16,780 nt of DNA, from contig MU623689.1 in the NCBI GenBank assembly GCA_025201765.1, positions 1 through 16,780 on the forward strand, written 5' to 3'. A program made the translations under genes and the position numbers. The DNA comes from Daldinia sp. FL1419. Lineage: Eukaryota > Ascomycota > Sordariomycetes > Xylariales > Hypoxylaceae. The notes under the pieces are model-generated. The model did not search any database. It saw only the letters and a list, made by a program, of their open reading frames with translations, and was not told where the DNA came from. Below are positions 1 to 9,176 of this stretch, piece after piece. Positions within the stretch are counted from its first letter, which is position 1. The number at the start of each line of letters is the position of its first letter.

Positions 1-999
1 AATTAAATTAAAAAGGTATTTAATTAAAAAATAATTGAAATAAATAAAATTTTTATAATAATAATTAAAAACTTAAAAGTAATTAATTTAAAAAATATTT
101 ATATTAATTTACAAAATTTAGTAAAAATTTTTTTAAAAGAAAATAAAATTAAGATCTTTAAAATTAACTTTATATTTAAAAAATATTTAAAAGTTAAATT
201 TATTATTTTAATTATGAAAATTAATAGATTAAATATAATCCATTAATTTTATATTAATAGGTTATTATAGAAAATTAAATTTTACTTTTATAAATTATTT
301 ATAAAAAATGTAAAAATAATATAATATTTTAAATATTATTATTTTAAATATATTACAAAATATTATAAAGAATAATTTAAATATAATAAATATATAAACT
401 TTATTTATAAAGGGGGTGATTTAATGTGCAAAATATTAAAGAAATATTGGAATTATAATGGGATATATAAGGCATAAAATCTAAAATATTTAAAAATAAT
501 TAAATAAAAAAATGTAATAAAGGAAGTATATATATATAAGTTAAGGTAATTTAAAAAAAAAAATAATATTGGTTATATTTTTAATATATATAATGCCATA
601 TATAATAATTTTATATTAATAGTTTTAAAAAAAATAAAAAACTATATTTTTAATAAAAAAAAGGTGTAAAATTCTTAGAATAAAAATGTATTAGGTTTTT
701 TCAAAATAATTATTATAATAAATAATGTTTCCAAGTTGGAGATAAAAACAAAAGGTAAATTTCATATAAAAATTTATTTAAAAGTAAAATTTAATAGCAA
801 TATTTTTTTAATTTAAAATTTCTTTTATTAGGAAAAACCTATTATAATAGTGGTTTTTAATTGGGATTACCTTAAAAAAAGTAATAAATTCCTTAAGAAT
901 ATTATATAAATTATATATAAAATTATATAATTATTATAATATATTAAAATGTAAAAAAAGATTATTAAATTATATTTTAAATCTTTAAAAATAAAAGGA

Positions 1000-1500
1000 T
1001 ATTAAATGTTATAATTATTTAAAAATCTTATTTTAATAATAGAAAATTGGATTATTTTTAATTTAATAATTATAAATTAATATAATATAATATAAATTAA
1101 GTTATAATTTATATATATAAAAAAATTAATTTAAAAAATTAAAAAAAAAAAATGGATTATAATTAAGTTGTAATATTAACCTAAATAAGGTTTAATATTT
1201 TCATTATATGGTTAATATATATAAAATTAAATTTAAATCATAAATATTTATTATTATTAAAATTAATATTAAAGAATTTTTATAACATAAATGTAATAAT
1301 AGGAAACTTTAATACATATTATCCCTTATAGGATAAAAAGGAAAGAATATCCTAATATATTTTTAAGATCTTTAAGTTAATAATCTATTGGAATTTTAAA
1401 TTTGTTATAGAAATAGGTATAATAACCAAACAAATATAAAATTATAAGGATTTAATATTAGATTTAATATAAATAAATAAAAAATTTAGATATTTAAGAT
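1000..1500 (+). pseudogene. LINE ORF2 endonuclease remnant, arm A
   Basis: Codons 1290-1328 read N-V-I-I-G-N-F-N-T-Y-Y-P-L, followed by a stop. This is the GDFNTHHPLW block of the AP-endonuclease-like domain of LINE ORF2. The differences (D to N, H to Y, W to stop) are those produced by C-to-T and G-to-A changes. Further on, 1390-1475 resembles the family's conserved block around PGTPTR and the STIDL-type catalytic Asp region (here read as DLILDLI), interrupted by stops. The active enzyme would nick target DNA for target-primed reverse transcription. This copy cannot encode it. The exact limits of the domain are uncertain. Confidence 0.75.
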
Positions 1501-2439
1501 TAAGGCCTTTTAATTAAAAAAGATTTAATTATATTATTTAATGTTTTAATATTGTTATATTATATCCAAACTTGGTCCAAAATTAATTTAAATTAGAAGG
1601 TTAAGTATAAAAACATTTGGATAAAGGGTTTATAAAAATGGAAATATAGAATATAAATATATTAAAAAAAATAAATAATCTTAAAAAATTTAATAAATAT
1701 ATAGATTATTTTATTAAAAAATTAAAAAAAATTGTTTTAGTTATAGTTTTATATTGTACCTAACCTGTGGTGTAACCAATATTATAATGGAATAACAAAA
1801 TTAAAATATTTTATAAAAAAATAAAAAAAATATATAAATAATAAATAAATTAAAAAATGTAAAAGTATTAAGAAGTTTTTAATAAGGCTTAGGTAATATT
1901 AAAGAAAATTATAAATAAAATTAAAAAAAATAGTTAAAAATTAATTTTAATAAAAGTTTTAAGAAATAATAAAATTTTATAAAAGATAAAAAAATAGGTT
2001 AAATTATGTAATTAGTAATTTATTAAAAAAGAAAGCCTTTTGGTATTATATTATTAACTTAATGAAAAATTATAAATTATAAATAAAGAAAAAAAAAATA
2101 TAATATTAAGGGAGAAATTTTTTTTAAATTTTATAATTAATTTATTAAATATTTTTAATTTTGTTATATAATTGGAAAAATTTTAGGAAAATGAATTTAA
2201 TATATTTAAAAGAATAAAATTGAAAGAAATAAAAATAATTTTAAAAATAATTAAATTATGAAAAATTATTAATAAAAATTTATTATTAATGGGGTTCTTT
2301 AAAATATATGAAAAATAATTATTTAAAATATTTATTATAATTATAATATAAAATTTTATATTTAAATATTATTTGAAAATATTTTATAAAATTATAATAA
2401 TAATATTATTAAAATTTAAAAAATCTAAAAAAAAAAAAA

Positions 2440-3065
2440 ATCTTTTAGGTATTTATAAGCCAATATTTTTTTTAAGGATTATAAGTAAAATAATTAAAAA
2501 AATAATAATAAATTATATTATAAAGGTGGTGAAATAATGTTAACTATTTTTAAAAGGTTAAATAGGAAATAGATTAACCAAATCTATAAAAATAACTATT
2601 AGAATGATAATAAAGGCTATATATGTTATATAATGTATTAATATTATAATATTATTTTTATAATTAAATATTTTAAGTATTTTTAATAATGTTATATTAT
2701 AAAAGTTTGTATATATATTATATTAAAAAAAGTACCTAATATAAATAATAAATTAGGTAGATAGTTTTATAAAAAAATAAAAAATACAATTAATCCTTAA
2801 TAATAAAAAAGGTAAGGCTTATTCTTTTATTGCAAATATTTTGCAAAATTCTTTATTATTATTTATTTTATTTATTATTTATATAATTACTTTATATGAA
2901 AAATTAGATTAAAAAGGTATTTTAATTGTTGATTTTGCAGATAATATAAATATATTAATAGTAAGATATTTTATGGCTAAAAATTATATTAAGTTAAAAT
3001 AAGCGTACAGAACATATTTGGATTGAACATAGAGATACAATATGATTTTTGTAATATAGAAAAAT
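2440..3065 (+). pseudogene. LINE ORF2 reverse transcriptase remnant, arm A
   Basis: Three RT blocks occur in order in the same frame as the endonuclease remnant. At 2448-2489 the reading is G-I-Y-K-P-I-F-F-L-R-I-I-S-K, equivalent to the YRPISLL block. At 2844-2876 it is Q-N-S-L-L-L-F-I-L-F-I, equivalent to QGSPLSPILFI with Pro and Ser codons turned into Leu and Phe codons. At 2928-2957 it is V-D-F-A-D-N-I-N-I-L, the FADD catalytic box with the second Asp changed to Asn. Sequence 2970-3065 then follows the fungal LINE block ENCRxLE.AH..CL.WA...G..F, with Trp, Gln and Arg codons turned into stops. The distance from endonuclease to FADD box, about 540 codons, is normal for LINE ORF2. The remnant is non-functional. 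Confidence 0.85.
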
Positions 3066-3439
3066 AAATTTATATATTTTATAAAAATTTACTAAATATT
3101 AATTATAAAAATTAAATTAAATAATATAATTATTAAATTTAAAGAAAATATTAAATTTTTTAAAATATAATTAAATAAAAAATTTAAATAAAATAAATAT
3201 TTAAAAATAATTAAAATAAAAATAGAGAAATAATAGTATATTTTTTTTAAATTAACAATATTAATATGGGATTATAATATAGTTTAAATAAAAGAAATTT
3301 ATATAAAAATGATATAAAATGTAATAATATATGGAATAATAATGTAATATATTTCAAATTAAAATTATAAAATAAAAGACATTATTAAAAAATTAAGTAT
3401 TATTTAATTAGTTTATTTATGAAAAATTAATAATATATA

Positions 3440-3510
3440 TAAAATAACAGAAATATTATAATTGGAAATAGAGTTAAATTACCCTTCAATATACTTTTAT
3501 TTAGATATAA
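3440..3510 (+). pseudogene. LINE ORF2 post-RT block remnant, arm A
   Basis: Still in the same frame, 3468-3505 reads I-E-L-N-Y-P-S-I-Y-F-Y-L-D. This resembles the conserved block after LINE RT domains (hydrophobic-E....PP[IL].LYL). The arm B copy reads E-L-D-C-L-P-I-Y-F-Y-L at the mirrored position near 5690. In complete fungal LINEs an RNase H domain usually follows. Here homology between the arms ends about 45 codons later, so RNase H is absent. Short conserved blocks in AT-rich sequence are weak evidence alone. The shared frame and agreement between copies are what support this call. Confidence 0.5.
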
Positions 3511-3637
3511 TAATAATAATAATTAAATTTTATATAAATAATAGAAGTTTTAATTTTAAAATTTAAAAAATAAAACAGAAAATTTAAGAATAAATAAAAT
3601 CTTAAAGGTTTAGGAAATAATGGGGTTTTTCTATTAT

Positions 3638-3657
3638 TATTTATTTATTTATTTATT
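3638..3657. repeat. short ATTT microsatellite at the arm A boundary
   Basis: A run of about five ATTT units lies exactly where the similarity between the inverted arms fades (arm A near 3640, arm B near 5540). It could be the remains of a LINE 3' tail, a slippage tract at the junction, or simple AT-rich drift. Beyond it the sequence changes character to a less AT-rich patch. Confidence 0.55.
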
Positions 3658-5534
3658 ACTACCCCGATTTACCTAGAATATATTACAGGTATCCGGTCCA
3701 TCTCTTAGTATTTATTCTGGGTAGGAATTGTGTTCCGGAGAAAACCTACCTATTGCCTATTTGAACAAGTTATATTGCTATAGTTTTGATTTTACCTTAT
3801 ATTTTTATTAGAATTTACCTTTTAATAGAAATGATTAAATTTTAATATAGAAAAATAATTTATATGTTATAATGCCTGAGTTTTGTGAAGTGGTGTGGCA
3901 GTGGCTTGGGTATGGAATGATGATGGGGTTTAAAATAATTTTATTATTTTTTTTATAAATAATAAAAGTGTTGTTGCATTGTAAAGAGGTTGTTCCAGGG
4001 GAGGGTTGAGGTATATATAATTTGTATAAGGTATAAATATATATGAATAATTTTATATCTTTATGAAAAATTATTATTTATTTTTATTTTTACAATTTTC
4101 TTTTTAATATCACAATATTATATTTGTTTTTCAAAATGGTTTAAAATGGTATTGTTGATTTATAGCCTTTTCCAACTAATTTCAGTCCTCTTTATATACC
4201 TTGTTTGCACTTTGTGATATTGTAGTATAATATTATTATGCCCGTTACATTCACGGTCCGGTACTGTTTTGAAAAACCTACTTTATTTTCATATATGCAT
4301 TATATTAAGCAAAAAAAAGTTTGTATATCTGTAGATATTCCAATATTTCTTTGATTTTATTTTGTTATTAACCTTCTTTAAATGTTTTGATCCTTTTATT
4401 AAAAATTATTATAATATTTTAAATTTAATGTAATATTTTAATATTATATTATATTAAGATTATAATTTTAATACAATTTAATATCATTAATGCCATAATT
4501 ATTTTATAATATAATCCCACTCTATATCCATTTTGTTAATATTTATTAATTATAATATAGGGTTTATAAGGGAATTAGTTTTGAAAGGAGGTGTATATGT
4601 GTTACTTTATCCCTAATAATTTATATTATTTTTATATATTATTATTGTAATAATCTTTTATTTAAAAGGTTTAATTAATATTGAATATTCTACTATTTTC
4701 TAATAATGGTTTATTATAGATTCTTAATAATTTCTTGATATATTTAAGTTTAAATTTTAATAAGTACAACCTTCTTTTTAAAAATACACTTGCCTTTATT
4801 TAAAATTCTTTAATATATATAATCAAAAAGAATGAAGAGGAGGATAAGGAAGTAGATATAAAAAAGGGCAATTTCGATAGATATAAATTAGAATAGATAT
4901 AAAGTAATCTTAGGCAAATATAATCTTTTTAAAGAATTTTATTAATATATTATTATTTATATTTTTTTATTTAATTATAAATTTTTTTTATTTAATTTAA
5001 AATTTTTAAAAATATTTATATTAAATAAATTATAATATTATTTTATATATAAATAATTAAATTTATTTAAGAAATTAATAGGTTATTAATAGGGTTTTAT
5101 TAAGATTAAATAATGTTTTTTTATAATCTACATTAATTAAAAAAGTTTTTAGGGTTAAATTCTATTTAAAACAAGCTTATACTGGAGTATATTCAGGATA
5201 TTTAAGAATTATATATTATATTATTTTCTTTTTATTATATTTATATTTAAGAATATTTATTTTAAGAACTTTTTTATTAAATAAGAAAGTTTTTAATCTT
5301 ATTTTTTTAATATATATTTGTAATAATATTAATATTTTGTATTTCTGTAAATTAAAATATTAATTATTGATTTTTATGTTAGGGGGTAGTGATTGAACTA
5401 TTGGTGTAATAGTGTCCTTCTTATATTGCTCTTATTTCTTTATTTAATGATTTAAAAGGGTTTTTTTGGGATATTGGCATCTTTTTTATTTAATATTTTA
5501 ATTAATTTTAGTTTTTATAATATATATATTTAAT
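3646..5534. other. Spacer between inverted arms, no recognisable gene
   Basis: About 1.9 kb separates the two arms. I see no long reading frame, RNA gene or recognisable motif. It is AT-rich but less uniformly mutated than the arms. Patches near 3655-3775, 3870-4015 and 4190-4275 still contain several CpG and CpA dinucleotides and look like unique or weakly mutated sequence. The patch 3655-3775 contains a small inverted repeat GGTAGG/CCTACC, and near 5400 there is ACTATT/AATAGT, both too short to interpret. The part from 4950 to 5534 is again nearly pure A/T and may be another degraded repeat. Confidence 0.6.
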
Positions 5535-6109
5535 ACCTAAACAATAACAAAGAAACTTTATTATTTCTTAAACCTTTAAAATTCCATTTATTTTTAAATT
5601 TTCTAACTTATTTTTTAAATTTTAAAGTTAAAATCTCTATTATTTATACAAAATTTAGCTATTATTATTATTATATTTAAATAAAAGTATATTGGAAGGC
5701 AATCTAATTCTATTTTTAATTATAATATTTCTATTACTTTATATACATTACCAATTTTTTATAAATAAGTTAATTGAATAATACTTAATTTCTTAATAAT
5801 GTCTTTTATTTTATAATTTTAATTTAAAATATATTATATTATTATTTTATATATTATTATATTTTATATTACTTTTATATAAATTTTTTTTATTTAGGTT
5901 ATATTATAATTTCATATTAATATTATTAATTTAAAAAAGGTATACCATTATCTTTTTATTTTTATTTTAATTATTTTTAAATATTTATTTTATTTAAAAT
6001 TTTTATTTAATTATATTTTAAAGAACCTAATATTTTCTTTAAATTTAATAATTATATTATTTAATTTAATTTTTGTGATTAATATTTAATAAATTTTTAT
6101 AAAATATAT

Positions 6110-6740
6110 GAATTTATTTTTTTATATTATAAAAATTATGTTGTATTTCTGTACCCAATTTAGGCATGTTCTGTATGTTTATTTTAACCTAATATAATTT
6201 TTAACCATAAAATGTTTTATTATTAATATATTTATATTATTTATAAAGTTAATAATTAGGATATCTTTTTGGTCTAATTTTTTATATAAAATAATTATAT
6301 AAATAATAAATAAGATAAATAATAATAAAAAACCTTGCAAAATATTTACAATAAAAAAATAAGCTTTACCTTTTTTACTATTAAAGATTAACTACACTTC
6401 TTATTTTTCTATAAAATTATTTACCCAATTTATTACTTATATTAAATATCTTTTTTAATATAATATATATATAAACTTTTATAATATAATATTATTAAAA
6501 GTATTTAAAATATTTAATTGTAAAAATAATATCATAATATTAACACATTATATAACATATATAACTTCTATTATCATTTTAATGGCTATTTTTATAAATC
6601 TAATTGATTTATTCCCTATTTAATCTTTTAGAAATAGTTAACATTGTTTTGCTATTTTTGTGATGTAATTTGTTATTATTTTTTCAATTATTTTACCCAT
6701 AATCCTTAGGAGGGATATTAGCTTATAAGTGCCCAGGAGG
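6110..6740 (-). pseudogene. LINE ORF2 reverse transcriptase remnant, arm B
   Basis: Read on the minus strand, 6727-6677 gives Y-K-L-I-S-L-L-R-I-M-G-K-I-I-E-K-I. This is an almost undamaged YRPISLL...GK.LEKI block and the best-preserved LINE motif in the window. At 6337-6305 the reading is Q-G-F-L-L-L-F-I-L-F-I (QGSPLSPILFI block, with the QG glycine kept). At 6253-6224 it is I-N-F-I-N-N-I-N-I-L, the FADD box with both catalytic Asp codons turned to Asn. The following block near 6215-6140 keeps R-L, C-L-N-W and Q-K-Y residues typical of fungal LINE RTs. All blocks share one frame. The copy is inactive because the catalytic box is lost and stops are present. Confidence 0.85.
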
Positions 6741-7679
6741 TTCTTTTCTTCTTTAAATTTTCTAGGTTTTAATAATATTATTATTATAATTTTACAGAAC
6801 GCCTTTAAATAATACTTAAATATAAAATTTTATATTATAATTATAATAAATGTTTTAAATAATTATTTTCTGTATATTTTAAGGAACCTTATTAGTAGCA
6901 AATTTTTACTGGTAGTTTTCTATAGTTTAATTGTTCTTAGAATTGCTTTTATTTTTTCCGATTTTACTCCTTTAAATATATTAAATTTATTTTCTCGGGG
7001 TTTTTCTAGCTATGTGGTAAGGTTAGGAATATTTAATAAATTAATTATAAAGTTTAGGAAAAATTTTTCCTTTAATATTATATTTTTTTCCTCTTTATTT
7101 ATAACCCATAATTTTTTATTAAATTGATAATATAACATTAAAAGGCTTTTTTCTTTAATAAATTATTAATTACATAATTTGGTCTATTTTTCTATTTTTT
7201 ATAAGATTTTATTATTTTTTAAAACTTTTATTAAAATTAATTTTTAATTATTTCTTTTAATTTTATTTATAACTTTTTTTAATATTACTTAAACCTTATT
7301 AAGGATTTTTTAGTATTTCTATATTTTTTAATTTATTTATTATTTATATATTTCTTTTATTTTTTTATAAAATGTTTTAATTTTGTTATTTTACCATAGC
7401 GCTGGTTGTGTTATAAATTGGGTATAGTGTAAGGTTATAATTAAAATAATTTTTTTTAATTTTTTAATAAAATAGTTCATATATTTATTAAGTTTTTTAA
7501 GATTGTTTATTCTTTTTAATATATTTATATTTTATGTTTTTATTTTTATAAACTTTTTATTTAAATGTTTTTATACCTAACCTTCTAATTTAGATTAATT
7601 TTGGATTGGGTCTAGATATAATATAATAATATTAAAATATTAAATGATATAATTAGATTTTTTTTAGTTAAAAGGCTTT

Positions 7680-7920
7680 GATTTTAAATATTTAAATCTT
7701 TTATTTACTTATATTAGATTTAATATTAAATCTTTATAATTTTGTATTTGTTTGATTATTGTATTTATTTTTATAATAAATTTAAAATTCCAATAGATTG
7801 TTAATTTAAGGATTTTAAAAGTGTATTAGGATATCCTTTCTTTTTTATTTTATAAGGAATAATGTATATTAAAGTTTTTTATTATTATATTTATATTATA
7901 AAGGTTTTTTAATATTAATT
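7680..7920 (-). pseudogene. LINE ORF2 endonuclease remnant, arm B
   Basis: On the minus strand the segment around 7895-7856 reads I-I-K-N-F-N-I-H-Y-S-L followed by a stop. It is the counterpart of the GDFNTHHPLW endonuclease block at 1296-1331 in arm A. The changes G to K, D to N, T to I, P to S and W to stop all fit C-to-T or G-to-A mutation. The reading frame is the same as that of the arm B RT blocks, about 1.6 kb away. Sequence 7700-7800 corresponds to the downstream endonuclease block of arm A (1390-1475). Confidence 0.7.
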
Positions 7921-8651
7921 CTAATAATGGTAAGTATTTGTGGTTAAAATTTGATTTTATATATATTAATTATATAATAAAGATATTGGATTTTATTTAA
8001 ATTAATATTATAATTTAATTGTAATCCATTTTTTTTTTTCAATTTTTTAAATTAATTTTTTTATATATATAAATTATAATTTAACCTATCCTATACCATA
8101 TTAATTTATAATTATTAAATTAAAAACAATTTAATTTTCTATTATTAAAATAAAATTTTTAAATAATTATAATATTTGATATTCTTTTATTTTTAAAAAT
8201 TTAAAATATAATTTAATAACTTTTTTTTATATTTCAATATATTATGGTAATTATATAATTTTATATATAATTTATATAATATTCTTAGGGGATTTATTAT
8301 TTTTTTTAAGGTAATTCCAATTAGAAATTATTATTACAATAAGATCTTCCTAATAGAAAAAATTTTAGATTAAGGAAATATTATTATTAAATTTTATTTT
8401 TAAATAAATTTTTATATAAAATTTATTTTTTATTTTTATTTCTAATTTAGAAATATTATTTATTATGGTAGTTATTTTGGAAAAGCCTAAAATATTTTTA
8501 TTTTAAAAATTTTATATTTTTTTTTTATTAGAAATATAATTTTTTATTTTTTTTAAAATTATTAATGTAAAATTATTATATGTGGTATTATATATATTAA
8601 GAATATAATTAGTATTATTTTTTTTTTTAAATTATTTTGATTTATATATAT

Positions 8652-9046
8652 TGAACAGGAGCTCTAATAGCTCCTGCAGGATATGCCCTATACTTCAACT
8701 AACCCATATCAAGCCAGAGGCTGTATGAGCCAGAGGATACAAGGTGACTATATCCTGAGGAAGGTATTAAGGTGATCGGGCAGGAGATCTAATAGAAGTG
8801 ACTGCTTGCCAATGGTAGCGCGTACGAGGTTGGATAGACAGTATATTCAATGAAAGAGCAAACTCATAAACTATCGTAAAATCTATGAAGAGAATGTGAT
8901 GATCCTTGCGAGCTTCATCTGATCAGACAAGAAAACAACTCCTGGAGGCCTATTTATGTCCATATGAGCTTGTAGGAACCTGAGAAGGGTAGGCTCCATG
9001 GAGGCTAATAGGGTCTTTGCAGGGTAGGACCTATTACATAATCACA
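8652..9046 (-). repeat. 3' LTR (395 bp)
   Basis: On the minus strand the LTR begins TGTGATTATG and ends CTGTTCA, so it has TG...CA ends. The outer end is fixed by the sharp change from AT-only sequence at 8651 and by identity with 16737-16780. The inner end is fixed by the polypurine tract CCGGGGTAG directly before TGTG. The LTR holds one CTGATCAG palindrome (8919-8926) and a terminal hairpin (8656-8676). Promoter and polyadenylation sites should lie here, but I see no clear TATA box or AATAAA on the minus strand, so U3/R/U5 limits are not assigned. Confidence 0.93.
8656..8676. repeat. Perfect hairpin at the U5 end of the LTR
   Basis: CAGGAGCT and AGCTCCTG are exact reverse complements separated by the 5-nt loop CTAAT. 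The hairpin begins 4 nt from the LTR terminus. The same hairpin recurs in the other LTR at 16741-16761, where in RNA it would sit just upstream of the primer-binding site. Confidence 0.9.
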
Positions 9047-9055
9047 CTACCCCGG
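9047..9055 (-). other. Polypurine tract (plus-strand primer)
   Basis: The minus strand reads CCGGGGTAG immediately upstream of the 3' LTR start TGTGATT. A G-rich purine run abutting TG is where plus-strand DNA synthesis is primed in LTR retrotransposons. The tract is short (GGGG plus TAG), so the exact primer limits are uncertain. Confidence 0.75.
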
Positions 9056-9176
9056 TTCAGAGCTCCCCAGAGTTGACGATGTTGCTTGCCAACGAGTCAA
9101 TCTCAACAAAAACGAACCGGAAACACTGTAAGGAAAACGATCAGACGAAAAAAGAAAACCCTAGCTCCCCAAGTCC
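9056..9176 (-). other. Short 3' untranslated region with repeated GGGGAGCT
   Basis: About 120 nt lie between the pol stop codon and the polypurine tract. The minus-strand motif TGGGGAGCT occurs twice (9171-9163 and 9069-9061). An inverted pair CCGGTTC/GAACCGG occurs at 9052-9058 and 9114-9120. The first GGGGAGCT copy, just after the stop, looks like a possible second polypurine tract. No reading frame is seen. Confidence 0.6.

Larger units (their letters stand above)
1..3645 (+). mobile_element. RIP-degraded LINE copy, arm A (5' end outside window)
   Basis: This is a heavily AT-mutated non-LTR retrotransposon and forms the left arm of a giant inverted repeat. Its reverse complement matches 5535-8651. 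Checked pairs are 530-740 with 8440-8650, 1200-1450 with 7720-7980, 1740-1790 with 7380-7430, 2760-3060 with 6110-6420 and 3380-3640 with 5540-5800. Each pair sums to about 9180, so indels are few. Copy differences are almost all transitions, as expected from RIP. The endonuclease, RT and post-RT motifs are all in the frame whose codons start at positions divisible by 3. Positions 1-530 have no partner in the window, because the partner region was displaced by the retrotransposon at 8652. The stretch 1-980 probably held ORF1 and the start of ORF2, but nothing in it can be assigned. The Tad1-like clade is inferred from motif style. Confidence 0.8.
5535..8651 (-). mobile_element. RIP-degraded LINE copy, arm B, interrupted by the Gypsy element
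   Basis: This is the right arm of the giant inverted repeat and lies in the opposite orientation to arm A, so the two elements converge. It matches the reverse complement of about 530-3645. Its inner end coincides with the inner end of arm A. Its outer end is cut at 8651 by insertion of the LTR retrotransposon, so the rest should lie beyond the right edge of the window. Endonuclease and RT motifs are in one minus-strand frame. Several residues lost in arm A are kept here, for example Trp and Gln codons in the post-FADD block. Conversely, arm A keeps more of the FADD box. The two copies were therefore mutated at least partly independently. Confidence 0.8.

Noticed and set aside
410..490. Possible zinc-knuckle remnant of LINE ORF1 (Y-W-N-Y pattern that could derive from C-x2-C)
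   Set aside because: The spacing of the remaining ligand positions does not fit a knuckle, and the sequence is too degraded to support a call.
1..8651. Mitochondrial DNA or a fungal AT-rich centromere
   Set aside because: Paired copies differing by transitions, with LINE motifs in frame, explain the AT bias as RIP of a transposon. Nothing resembling mitochondrial genes was seen. A centromeric location cannot be judged from sequence alone.
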